DNA of 64,000 nt from Malachius bipustulatus (lineage: Eukaryota; Arthropoda; Insecta; Coleoptera; Melyridae): contig OU342634.1 of assembly GCA_910589415.1 (NCBI GenBank), positions 19,341,144 through 19,405,143 of the forward strand, read 5' to 3'. Position numbers and translations under genes: made by a program. Under the pieces are notes generated by a model. It was not told the DNA's origin and did no database searches. It saw only the letters and a list, made by a program, of their open reading frames with translations. Shown here piece by piece: positions 45,315 through 56,656 of this stretch (within the stretch, counting starts at the first letter, position 1; every line of letters begins with the position of its first letter).

Positions 45315-45690
45315 GTTTTCAAAAGTTTCAACAGGGAATTCGATGATTTGTAAGTTTTCCCTTGTGTCTCAATGAGTGTTTGGTATTTTTGTGTTTGATC
45401 TTCAATTCCGAAACGAATTCAAGATGACTCTATCTCGGACCGTTCCTTAGTTTGATTGCTTATTACTTCAACCCTCTTAACTCGTTTATGTGATGATTTG
45501 CTTCAGCAGGCTTGATGAACCGGAATTGTCTGTCATGACGTAGAGACGACTGTAAGTTAAACACCTTAACTAATTGATGGTCTAAAGATGGCCGATAGGC
45601 CGAAACATGTAACCGAATAAAAAGAAAATAAAGTCTCAAATTAGCGAAAATAAGACGTCTTCTTTGTTATTGTTAAAAGAGAGGTTTTAG
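45315..45690 (+). mobile_element. 5'-truncated copy of the Penelope-like 3' UTR
   Basis: Blocks match 39590-40000 in order: GGAATTCGATG, TTTCCCTTG, AGATGACTCTAT-TCGGA, TGGTCT...GATGGCCGA, CCGAAACATGTAACC, AATAAAGTCTCAAA, TTAGCG. Upstream coding sequence is missing. The hammerhead-like motif (45579-45614) is among the best-kept parts, but its core reads CTAAAGA. Confidence 0.85.
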
Positions 45691-47129
45691 ATGCCTGGGA
45701 ATACAAAATTATTCGACTAGATGTTAGTAACCATTCTGCACACTAACAAAGTTTTGGGATTTCGGGATCACCCCGTAGATACTCACACCCAAAAAGTATA
45801 CGTAAAAACTAAAAAATGAGCAAGTCTGTAGAATCGTATATTTTAAGTAGATTAGAAAAAAGTGTTTCGGACCGGAAAAAATTATTATTTTACTTAGAAA
45901 AATTAATGGGTAATTATTAAAGTATGAGAAAAGTATACTTTCACCAAGTTTCCTAAAAGTTGAATCACTTTTGAGGGGGAAAACAGTTTTTTTGCATTTT
46001 TCTCGTATTAATTTAAGCATGTTAAAATTTTTCCGCGATCTTCAATATTCATACCCCACTTTATTGCTTTATTACATACATACTTTAAATAATGTTAAGG
46101 GCAGTTATTAATTGTTTTTTTATGATATTGCTGAACTTGTGATGATTGACGACGGTTTAAAAGGTTCAAAATTGTTAGGGCCCAAAAGTATAAAACACGT
46201 TTTGCTTTTGTAATCGAACCTAATTTCAGATACGGTCTAAAATATTCATATGAGTATCTAGCAATAATTATTATTCATCTGATTTAAATTATTCATATAT
46301 TGTGGGAAAACTCTCTAGATCTTAGTAGAGTAGCCCAAGATGTTTCTGTCAATGATGCTGTAAGCTAAAGTATTGATTAATCTTAGAAAGCAATTTATAT
46401 TTCAGGAGCAGGGGGGGGGGGGGCAACACAAGGATTTGCCTTTTGAAGTCATTTGGATGAATATTATTTGGAGATACAATTTCTGATATTATAGGTATTT
46501 TATAAAATTATATTTTCTGTTAAATTCTAGACCTAGCAGGTTTTAATCAAATGATTTGGTATATCCAAGATATGTGAGGGAATTATTGCGGAAATTATTT
46601 TCGTTACTTTCGATCACAAACCGAAAAATCCATTTACCTGAAGAGGAAGTAACTATTTTTGACATCAGAGAAACAATTATCTCTAGTCGCTTTAAAAATC
46701 TGTGTTTGATTGTTGAAATCGATGACGCATGTAGCCAACGAACTTTTGCCTTGCCTTTGCCTTTGGGCGATTGCGAACACATTAGCAACAATGCTTGGGG
46801 CTTTTACATAAACTACGCCGAGTTGCATTATACTTTCTATTCTATCAGGAGACTCGACTACTTTTCACTGTTTATTGGAATGATGAATATTTTAAACAAG
46901 TTGTAGGCTTGTCTCTTGTATTCGGTCTTTTACATATTAAAAACTATTGGAAATGTCACGAAATTCTTGCCGTGCGTCCTTACAATTATTGTAAAATCCC
47001 GAACTTTACACAAAGGATTCGTTCCGGAAGTTGTTAGCTGCGATGCTGTTTGAAATGGTGCTAACTTGTTTTAAGTGAAACGGCTTGGAAGACTCCTCTA
47101 ATAATGAAACACTAATTAGACTCGTGAAA
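45691..47129. other. No recognised gene; 13-G run at 46411-46423
   Basis: Intergenic DNA. A 116-codon + strand ORF at 46556-46906 has no domain I can recognise and no splice context, so I do not call it a gene. Confidence 0.5.
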
Positions 47130-48501
47130 TAATAATTTATAAATTAATTATTGTGTGTTCGGAAATGCACCGTTTTTGAGATACAGGGTGACGAAAAAGA
47201 TTATTTTTACAGTTTTTTTGAAGATATCTAGAGAACCGTTTGAGATACGGAACTCAGCATTTGTACCGGGTGGGCAGATAAGAATGCAAAGTGCTGTATC
47301 TCGGGAAATATTGATCCTACAGTTTCAAAATGAAAATTTTCCAGACATAAGTGACTATGCGAAATGCAATGAAAATATTTTCAAGATGGTCGCACTTCCG
47401 GAAATACCGGAAGTTGACACCTACTTCGTTATTTTAACGGGGACACCCTTTATATTATTGTATTTTTAAATTGCCTGGCAAAATCGAATACAGGTGGTTT
47501 TCACAATTGGAATTTAGGTTGAGCAGTTTATGAGTTATAAACAAGTGAAAATCGCAATTTTCAATTTTCAAAGCATCTCACATTGAAAACGGCTCAAGAT
47601 ATTTAAAAACGGCTTACATGTCCCTATCTTAACTTTTTACAAGGTATTCTATTATATAGTTTAGATTTTTCTACAGGGTGATGAAAAATCTGTTAATTTT
47701 CGTCACTCTGTATAAAAATTTAAACCACATGGTAGGATACCTTGTAAAAAGTTAAGATAGGGACATGTAAGCCGTTTTTAAATATCTTGAGCCGTTTTCA
47801 ATGTGAGATGCTTTGAAAATTGAAAATTGCGATTTTCACTTGTTTATAACTCATAAACTGCTCAACCAAAATTCCAATTGTGAAAACCACCTGTATTCGA
47901 TTTTGCCAGGCAATTTAAAAATACAATAATATAAAGGGTGTCCCCGTTAAAATAACGAAGTAGGTGTCAACTTCCGGTATTTCCGGAAGTGCGACCATCT
48001 TGAAAATATTTTCATTGCATTTCGCATAGTCACTTATGTCTGGAAAATTTTCATTTTGAAACTGTAGGATCAATATTTCCCGAGATACAGCACTTTGCAT
48101 TCTTATCTGCCCACCCGGTACATGTTTTTTCATTGATATTAGCTATACATTTTTAATATCAATTCAGTATTTTTTTTCATGTGCCATTTTCTTTTTTTTT
48201 CATGTGCCAGCGCTTTTAAAATACCAATTGACCCAGTGTCGTAGATATTAGGGACAAAAAATCCCCCCAACCCTAAACATTTCCACCACTGTTGCTAATA
48301 TCAATGATAAAATCTGTATGTACAAAAGTTGAATTCTGTATGTGATAATATGTTTCCCGAGATATCTTCAAAAAACTGAAAAAATAATCTTTTTTGCCGC
48401 CTAAAAAGGGTGCATTTTCATGCAGACACACGTTTATAGGAATTTTTTTTTACCACAGAATTAGCCCTTAATTTCCTTCGGTGATATTTAGATACACCCT
48501 G
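47130..48501. repeat. Older palindromic element interrupted by 47266-48118
   Basis: Left GGAAATGCACC, GAAAAAGATTATTTTT and GAAGATATCTAGAGAACCGT are inverse to the right segments around 48360-48430. The right end is CACCCTG then TA at 48501. I could not find the left terminus, so 47130 is approximate. It is the same family as 13001-15279, which lets the two copies serve as empty sites for each other. Confidence 0.65.
47266..48118. repeat. 853-bp hairpin element, CCGGGTGGGCAG ends
   Basis: Left CCGGGTGGGCAGATAAGAAT mirrors the right end, with TA (GTAC) on both sides. The arms are essentially identical, so identical ORFs appear on both strands (47155-47469 and 47915-48133). It carries the same inner module as the elements at 1, 14272 and 34286, but different outer ends. 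Confidence 0.9.
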
Positions 48502-51500
48502 TATGTTTTGAATGGTTTTGAATTCACATTTCATAGTCTTTAAACCAAGGTTTTCTTTCGTATTTGCTGGCTGTATAATAACCAAGGTGACCTGACCTAG
48601 GTAGGTATATGTATGTCTAAAACAAACGATATATAGAGTTGACCATCGGAAAGCATCTATCGCTTGATTCCACTGCAGCTCTACTTGAAGATTGCCCTTG
48701 AGTTTTATTTATTGTCACGTCGGAAAGAAGTTACAAGGAAAACTGTACAAGTGTATGTTTGAACTGAAAACGATATTCAGAGGGAATTAAAGGTAACAGT
48801 GCTTTAAAAAGCGTTAACCTGATCACGAATTCCACTTTAAGCTCTAAATATATGGACTAACCATAATGCTACCGTTTTTATATTTATTTTTTCTGTAGGG
48901 AGAATTCCTGAAGGGCTTGGAGTATGCAGGAGCTCTATGTATACTAAATTTGCACTTCCTTGGTCTTGTTTAACTTATGCAAAATAAAAATATAATTTAA
49001 AAGAAGACCACTGAGCGACCCTTCGTTCTCCTTATACAAATATCTTGTATTTAAATTTCTGTAAAACATAATTTTATAATTTTTTGATAAAAATCTTTTA
49101 GATGAAATGGGGTGCTGGCAGAGGAGAGTATTTAGCATGAGAGCTACTTATCACGGGATTAAAATAAATAAAATGTATTCATTCGTTTAAGTTTATACTC
49201 CATGTAAGAGCATAATGAATCTGCGAAGGCGGAGAGGCGCATGTGTTTACTTGGGAGGCGGCAAGCTATTAGCATTTCAGAGGACGTAGTTTTAACAGAT
49301 CCCAAACGGAAATTGAGCCGGACGTAAAACTCCGAAGCAAAATGTTCAGGTTCATGGATTTTCCGAAATGGGTAATTATCCATCAGAGCATTTTCTCCTC
49401 ATATCCTAATGATATAGTCTTTTTATTTATTTATAGCCAAAAAAAATAATAAGCGATCTGCTTTTCTAAATGATCTGGATGCAATTTGCTGTTCAAAAAC
49501 AACAAAATAATTTTGATTTGTGCACGGAAAATTAGAATCTGAAGTTGCCTTACGGAAATTTTGTAATAGTGTTTTTAAGCATCTTAATAAACATATAGCT
49601 TATAAAAGAAGGTAGCGTGCCATCTTCTCTTATAAAATTTGTTATTACTGATATATAAATAAATATTATTATATTAATAAATTTGTTTCTATTTAAGCAT
49701 CACAATAATCCAGAGAGAGTTAGTTTATTAGAGAACTGTCAACTGCCATGTTTAGCTCTCTTAAATTTGAGAGGTAGAAATTTATGCGGTTTAATTTTAT
49801 CAGATTCCCATGACAGAATGTACACCCAGCATGAGCTGTTAACTTAATTTCCTTGACAATGGTGCCTGCTAGGAAATTAATTGGGAGAGGAATGGGGGAG
49901 TCACACATTAACCTGTAGAGAGTGCTGATGACCGAAAGGTTCGTTTAATAATGAAACTCCTCCAGGATTCTCGATCATGGAAGTTGTCTTTGTATGGTCG
50001 AGTTAGGATGTTGTTCAGACTTTACCGAATTGAAAATTTCCCATCTCGTTTGAGTTGGTGCGTAAAGGGTGGTCCATCGATCGAAACCGAAATAGGTGTG
50101 TTGGTTTTGAGGCATTTCTCGCCAGTTAAAAAAATACTCTATTCCAAGATCAGATATTAGGAATATTATGTATACCCTCATCTGTTATTTGATTATGACA
50201 AAGATTAAATGCTAGATAATATATAGATTGATAGTGCCTCAGATACGTCATAAAATATATTAATCAACAAATATTTGGATTTGTTGATATGAAAGGAAAT
50301 ATGACTGTTATTTCCTCAACTAGTTAAAACAAAACAAAATTAAGTATCTACTTCTCATCACAATTCTACCTGCTTATAACTCTTGTTCTTCTAATAAATG
50401 ACTTCATAGTGGAGTCGTTTAGCTCACGTGGTTGATAGTTAATGACTGGATTATAAAATCGAATTTCGTTTAAGATGAAATCAGGTCAGGAACCGCTTAG
50501 GAGTATTGAATGATAACCTTCCTAGTAGAGCGTCTATTACCTTTTAACGCTTGGTGTGGTGTCTTAGAAATTACGTAGAGCTGCTACCACCACGAAGAAG
50601 ATCCTTGAGCAAGGATCACTTCCTCTATTAGGTAAAAGACCAGGTGCGATACTGGTTTCTTAGATAAAACGCTTTGTGTATTGAGAGTCAAAGCCGGGTA
50701 TAATATTATGGCCTCCAACATTATAGGCTGTGATATAATGAAAAGTTTCATTGATGAAGTAAGGTAAATTGTAAAAGAAACATTGACAAAGCTTCTATTA
50801 TAATGGGGGAAAATATTGTTGCTCGTAGAATTGAAATTAATACTCTAATGTCTATTCTTCCAGGTTTAAATCGAATTAAAAAATCAACCTCAAGAAATAA
50901 AAATCCTTTCGGAATAAAAAAATTAGAAAATTGTTTGAAAAAATTACTGTCGAGTTTAAAAATTTATCTCGATTTTTTATTAGAATCAAACAAATTTCCA
51001 AGCTTAAATAGTGTCCTGATATCCAAATAATGTCTATAAATTAACAAATATTTAACAATAATAATTAGCATCTCATCATTACTCATATCTTTCTATGAAT
51101 GTTGTCAATTCTTTTATTTTTTGATTTTCCTTGGTTTGAAAAAATACAAAACAGTTCACGATTATATTGATCCTACAAGCGATTCTGAATGGTTAAGAAC
51201 TAATAAAAACATCCACTTATTAATGATGTTGTTATCTAATGACTGCTCAAATAAGAAGTAGGTAAACTATAATGATGATAAATCAAACACTATTTTTTTT
51301 TTAATTTACCGTATAAGTGAAATTATGTTTTTAATAATAATTAGTCTAAACCGTTCAAAATCGTATGTTGGAACAAATCTATTATAATTTACCCACGACA
51401 AGAAATCACTTATTGAACAAAAACTGTAGTATACACATTCATAAAAATAAATTTAGAAGAAAATAATACTAGTCGGCCTATAGTAAGGTTTATAGATCAT

Positions 51501-51510
51501 TTAAGAACTG
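48502..51510. other. 3 kb with nothing recognised
   Basis: Intergenic DNA. ORFs at 49159-49383 (-), 49720-49908 (-), 49951-50160 (+) and 50803-51030 (+) have unfamiliar translations without conserved motifs or splice partners. Confidence 0.5.
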
Positions 51511-51623
51511 CTAATCGCCTTTTTTTTCTAATTTTGGTTTGGTTGGGTGGCAATCTTTTCGATCGCTCGGACTCTCTTGCTTGCCTTCGGGGTTTTCTGG
51601 CTCGTTCACAGGGACATGGACAT
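51511..51623 (-). CDS. Copy A exon 3 (C-terminus)
   Basis: The acceptor is GGCTTTCGTTGCAG. It completes an Asp codon and encodes VHVPVNEPENPEGKQESPSD, ending KLEKKGD and TAG. The PEN(P/D)xG-like motif is shared with copy B exon 3, which supports the splice choice. Confidence 0.75.
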
Positions 51624-52995
51624 CTGCAACGAAAGCCTTCACATTTTATTATAGTGACCCAACATATACCAATACATGATTAATTACTATCAGATATCAG
51701 ATTTTTTCATGAGATACAGAATACTCGCGACATCTTACCTGGTTGTTTTAGATCATCCGGGTTATCATCGTCATCATCATCCGAAAGCTGTTCTTCGGCG
51801 TCCATCATCTGTTGCCTTCTCTTATTGGACCTTCTGCTACTTCGACTTCTCTTCTTGCTACGTTTTCTTTTTCTTCTACATCTGCTACACTCGTTCAGTT
51901 CATAGTTGTCAGAGCAGGAACACCCAGGAACCATTCCGCCAAATCTTTCTTTCATACTATTACTGGGCCCCGAACAGTCCGCAACATCACTCGAAGACTC
52001 CGTATTATCAGCAGTACTAGCCTCGCTGCCGTCGTCATCGTTCTGCATCTGTCGACTTCTGGAGCGTCGCCGCCGTCGCCGTTTGGATGAATCCTTTTTG
52101 CGACGCCTTCTTGCCAGTAGTACTTTCAGGAGCGGATCCAAAGCTGCTGTATTTGCCATGTATCTGCAATAATGAAGTTCATGTTTAACACTGAAAATAC
52201 AGGACTACCATTTTCAAGACTTTCCATAGGAAAATCTAATTGATAACCACAAACTTGCAGATTGCTGCTTCCCATTACGCAGTCAACCTTTTTCAGAACC
52301 CTTATTAAATTATAAAAAAAAAAACTGAGGAAAGCTTATAATTTCCACAATTAGATCACAACTTGCTTTGCTTATTAGTTTTTAATAATAATTTCAAAAA
52401 TATTTCGTGATATTGATTTTTTTACGGGCTGCTACATTCAAAGTCACTGAATTGTTGTGAAGCTGTTGTTATCTTATTGTTGCAACTATTAATTTTCTTC
52501 AATTTCTTTAAAGAAGTTTGTGAGGATTCTAAAGGCGATATGCTACATGATGTGCAAAATTCCTTCTTTCATTTGGTATAATTTTTATCCTCATAGGGCT
52601 CAAGCAAACAAATCGAAGGACTTTAAAAGCTATCTGCGAATAGATATTGTTAATAACTATTATTGTGCTCCTCGGAAAACACAGCGAAAACTGAATCATT
52701 TTGTAGCAAAAAAAAGCCTTTGGTAGCATACGATAAGTTTTATAACTTAGAAATATACTTACCGACCATTGCGTCGCTCAAGGAATCCACATTCACAGCC
52801 GTTATCTAGGGCCCGGCGCACATCTAGAGCAAGATGTCTGGATGTGATGGGTGAACTAAGGCCAAGTTTGGAAAGATTGCCTGCCACGGTTTTAAGAACC
52901 TGAGTGTGAGTGCTACCGCCAGGTTCTTGTAGATCTGAGATGACTTGTAGGACTTGAGGCAATATCATAGCGTTCTCGATTTTGCTGGGCTTCAT
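51511..52995 (-). CDS. Linker-histone-like winged-helix basic protein, copy A
   Basis: Three exons on the minus strand (52995-52763, 52163-51739, 51623-51511) join to 256 residues. Residues about 12-80 fit an H1/H15-type winged helix: VISDLQEPGGST, then DVRRALDNGCECGFL, ending GRYM. The rest is basic: RRRRKK and RSRSR runs, a CSCS/CSRC cysteine patch, KRSKKRSRSSRRSNKRR, then an acidic D-rich patch. A DNA-binding chromosomal protein is inferred. I do not recognise an orthologue; insect families of unknown function such as DUF4777 are the comparison to try. The start is the first ATG before the domain. It is paralogous to copy B 4 kb away. Confidence 0.8.
51739..52163 (-). CDS. Copy A exon 2 (basic, Cys and acidic tail)
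   Basis: The acceptor is ATTATTGCAG and the first base completes Arg before YMANTAALD. The donor is CCAG/GTAAGAT, phase 1. Without splicing the frame would stop shortly after, at 51707. Confidence 0.82.
52763..52995 (-). CDS. Copy A exon 1 (winged-helix domain)
   Basis: 77 codons plus two bases of an Arg codon. The donor on the minus strand is CG/GTAAGTA. It contains nearly the whole winged-helix domain. Confidence 0.82.
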
Positions 52996-54535
52996 TCTAT
53001 AAGTGACTTCGATTGATACTGGAAAAGAAAAATTTGTGCTTGTCTGACACTGAATATATTTTTTATTCCAAAGAACCTCCTAGGGAAATTAAAGTATTAC
53101 CAGTTGGAGTTCTCTGTAATAATAATTATTAACGGGACAAACGATAATGGTAAAAGGCTTTACTTCCAAAAGTGAAATTAAAACCTCAAGATTCTGAAAA
53201 TGAATGAGAGCCCATCAATTTGTGAACTTTTTTTATTATAAAATCGCCTGACATTATAAAAGTCTAGTTTCCCATCTTAAGTATCGACATTCACTTGAAA
53301 AAGACTGAATTTGGAACTTACCACTATAAATTTTAAATTAAGGAATCAATAATCTACAAAATTTACTAATTTTTTGAAAACTTAGATAAAAACCATGCCT
53401 GGGTAACTAATAAACAATTTTCTTGTTTTTCTGAAGCAACCAGATATTTATTGGAAATATCATTGATGTAAATGTCTCAAAATAATTGACATTGATATAA
53501 TCATAGAAAATCCAATTATTTATAATATGTTTTATTATAAAGGTACCCCTTTGGCAGGTGATTTGATGGTCATGCTTGTTTGTCAAATTGCATGATTATT
53601 ATATTTTATTTAGCTTTTGGCCTGTTCTTGCAGTCCTTTAGTCTGTTCGTTATCTAATCGTTTCCAATAATAGAGTCCGTTTGTAAGAAGTTATCTTTAC
53701 AGCAGTTAAAGATGGCAAAAATGGACCACCATTTACCAACTGCATTTCAAAATATTCCTTTAGGTTTGGTATTAATGACGTTGATAATTTTCTAAAAGGG
53801 TATGTTTGTAGCATCCCGTTGGTTGCTACTCGTTAAAGAAAATAACTAATGACGTAATAAAAAACGTCTTATTTAATCCAAAACAACAAAATATGGAGAC
53901 GTGATATAATAAATTATTTAGGAATTGTTTTACGAAATAGAATCTTTCACGGCGAATGATAAATTGAAAACATTTGATATATCATGGAGGGTCCTAAAAA
54001 TAAGTTTTCAAGTAGAACGGCGAACGAAAATATGATAAGAAGAATGGAAAATTAAAAAGAAGTATGGTTGGATGTAATAAAGTTTATATGGGTATAATAA
54101 TTTACAATAGGTACTCTCACAGAAATACATCTTTTATGCAGCAAATTTTCTTGCCGCAATATAATAGCCCGTGGTAGTATTTAGTGAAGTGCGTGAAATA
54201 GAGAACAGAGTGAAGTATCGACAAGTGTATTAGTTGTGTAATATCTGTGTGGAAATAAGAGGACTGCTGATTATTTAGATTTAGAGATTATAAGTTTATA
54301 AGTTGTACTTGTGCTAGAGACTAAAGACATTTGCATACTTTAATATTGATTTTATAAGTGTGAGACCCGTAAAAGTATTATGGTGTCATAAAGAAATTGA
54401 TATGTTGGTACTAGTCCAAATACTGACCAATGACCGCTTCGCGATGCTATTGTTTTTGTCACATGCTTTTGATTTACTTATTTCCGTTTTTAGCTCCGGA
54501 ATATTGATAGACAGGCGAAAAAAATTGCTTGTATA
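52996..54535. other. Upstream of copy A, nothing recognised
   Basis: It should contain the copy A promoter, but I see no clear TATA or initiator to call. AT-rich. Confidence 0.5.
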
Positions 54536-55195
54536 CAGGGTGATTAGTAACTCGCGCACTCGGAGCCTGCTGCGGTAAACTTCACTTTTTAAGAGTGGTA
54601 AATTTTCTTACTGCAGTGTTGTAAGTTTATTTCTTCCAAAGATATGACCATTTTTGTAAAAAAAGGTGGCAATACTGCACTGAACATGTGAATAAGTTCG
54701 GGTTAGGTGGTATTGTTATTATTTTTATTTCCATAGCAACGAAGGCATTTCAATATTTTGTACCTATTCCAAGTTGACTTAAGGCCGTTGCCAAACTTCA
54801 AATTTCGTTCAGATTTAGGTATAGTTTCAATTTCCAACATTCTCAATTCCTCTGTAAAGAGGTTTTGTGGAAAAAAAATTGATGAATTGTTCCAAACATT
54901 ACAGTAACCTAAATTTTCATTAATTTTTATCACGGTTATTGAAAAAATTACCCTTAAACTGGGATGACGGAAACTCTTGTAACTTCGGGACTTCACCAGG
55001 ACGTACGGTAGATAGAGATCCAACTTTTTACCCCCCCCCCCCCCCCCCTTTACCCAACTTTTACGCTCCTGGACATATTTAACCAAATGCTAGATATTTT
55101 GGATACAAATAGTACAATAATTTCGGTTAAATCGTCAAATTTTTCACTCAGCAATCTATTGTAGCGCGTTGGTGGTACTTTTTAGCAACACCCTG
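54536..55195. repeat. Possible TA-flanked element with short CAGGGTG ends
   Basis: CAGGGTGATTAGTAACTCGC at 54536 and ...AACACCCTG to 55195 face each other with TA outside. Only the terminal 7-8 bp pair clearly. It contains an 18-C run (55031-55048). The 127-codon minus-strand ORF across the C run is not convincing. Confidence 0.4.
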
Positions 55196-55286
55196 TATTT
55201 ACATATAAGAATCACTCGCTGATGAACTTGAAAACCAACCGTTGTATTCAAATTTTTTGCAGAATATCCTTGATTTTAGAGATGGT

Positions 55287-55346
55287 TAAGATCCTTAATA
55301 AGATCCTTAATAAGATCCTTAAATAAGATCCTTAAGATCCTTAAGA
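55287..55346. repeat. Short tandem repeat AAGATCCTTAAT
   Basis: About five units of 10-13 bp, flanked on both sides by GAGATGGTTAAG, so the array may have expanded between two copies of that word. Confidence 0.9.
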
Positions 55347-56495
55347 GATGGTTAAGGAACGTTTAAATTTAAATATTTCGTCATACCTCAAAATATTATT
55401 TGCTTCAATACTGCTGGGGTGTTACTTACTCAATTTTCAGACAATTGAATGAGTTATTTACTTCAATTTAAAGCTAAATAAGAATATTCAACCGAACATT
55501 AAAAATTTTATAATTATTGTTAATTCAATGTACGGATTTATGCAATTTTTTTAATAAAATACCTACCTAAGCTTACAGAATCACGCAGCTAGCTGCCTTA
55601 ATGCAGTTGCCGGGTCGCCCCCGGAACTCAAAGCTGGGCGACACTGTTACGTGACAAACACATTATTCCCTGTCTAGTTTCAATCGTGTCCTTAAACCTT
55701 CCCAAATATCTCCCGCTGTCGTGCCATGCATCTTCGCAGGGAAGTTATCCTTAAACCTGAAGAAGCTATGAGATGTTATCTCATTCACATGCTTTCAAAT
55801 TTAATTTTTATTGTTTTATGCAAAAAAAAATCAATATAAAACTTTACTATACCAACATTTGTGTCCGTGAGCTAGCGGCAGTTTCAAGTGTATAATTTGC
55901 TCGTCGATGAGAGTAAAAGTATCCGAGGTCGTTAATTTGTATGTATTGTGTTCAATAAACTTACAGCTTAGTAGCTGTACCCAACTTTTAGAGTTTTAGA
56001 CAAAATTAACTGAAAAATCAATTTAAATTTATTGTTCGTCATCGAATGACCTAAATATTGCAATAAGCAGTCAAAGAAAGGCCAAGTTTAGGACTAGACA
56101 AGTGAATAAGTAGAAGATCTAAATCTCTTGTTAGACTTTAGCTTAAGACCCATATTAGCTTAACTGGTAGATTTCTGTGCATTTCTGAAGAAGGTGAAGA
56201 GAGTAAAAAAATTTACTTATTCTTGGCATAAAAGAGATCACAAAAATGTTATTAAAAGTAATTTGACGTCTACATTAAGTTCAAGGAGGGTCACAGAAAT
56301 CCGACCATTGTATATTTGTTACGGAATTATCTATTTGACAATGTTTGACAGGTTTGTTTTTTCCTGACCACAAGAGTTTCAGTTTAATCAAATTCAAATA
56401 GTGTCGATAAAATATAATTCGAGAGCAAAAAACAGATCACGCGTACAGTATAGACAGTACCATAGAATAAATGATAAGAAACGAAATGGTTATTT
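55347..56495. other. Nothing recognised
   Basis: Mostly AT-rich. 55600-55770 is GC-richer, and its minus strand translates to KMHGTTAGDIWEGLRTRLKL before a stop. This is possibly a remnant of something coding, but I cannot name it. ATTAAA on the minus strand near 56383 could be the copy B poly(A) signal. Confidence 0.45.
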
Positions 56496-56656
56496 TCAGT
56501 TGATATAGTTGTTCATGCATTGTTCATTTGAAATGTGGTCATCCTTATCTGTTCCCGGTTCTTCGTTTCTTCTATTGCAAAGACAGTCTCTTTCCCCGCA
56601 CTCTACGCTGCTTCCTTGGTCGTTTTCGGGATTGACTGACTCTTTCCCGAAACATT
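56496..56656 (-). CDS. Copy B exon 3 (C-terminus)
   Basis: The acceptor is GTCTCTTTGCAG. It encodes CFGKESVNPENDQGSSVECG, then an acidic and Cys-containing end (ECGERDCLCN) to NYIN and TGA. The NPEN motif parallels copy A. Confidence 0.75.

Noticed and set aside
46556..46906. 116-codon plus-strand ORF
   Set aside because: No recognisable domain, ordinary intergenic composition and a competing ORF on the other strand; not enough support for a gene.
47155..48133. Identical ORFs on opposite strands
   Set aside because: They lie in the two arms of one palindrome, so the identity reflects the repeat and not a conserved protein.
51707..52172. Plus-strand Ser/Arg-rich ORFs over copy A exon 2
   Set aside because: They are antisense shadows of the Arg/Ser-rich tail; the minus strand has matching splice sites and a paralogue.
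55600..55770. GC-richer minus-strand frame with KMHGTTAGDIWEGLRTRLKL
   Set aside because: Too short, followed by a stop, and no family recognised; not called as a gene.
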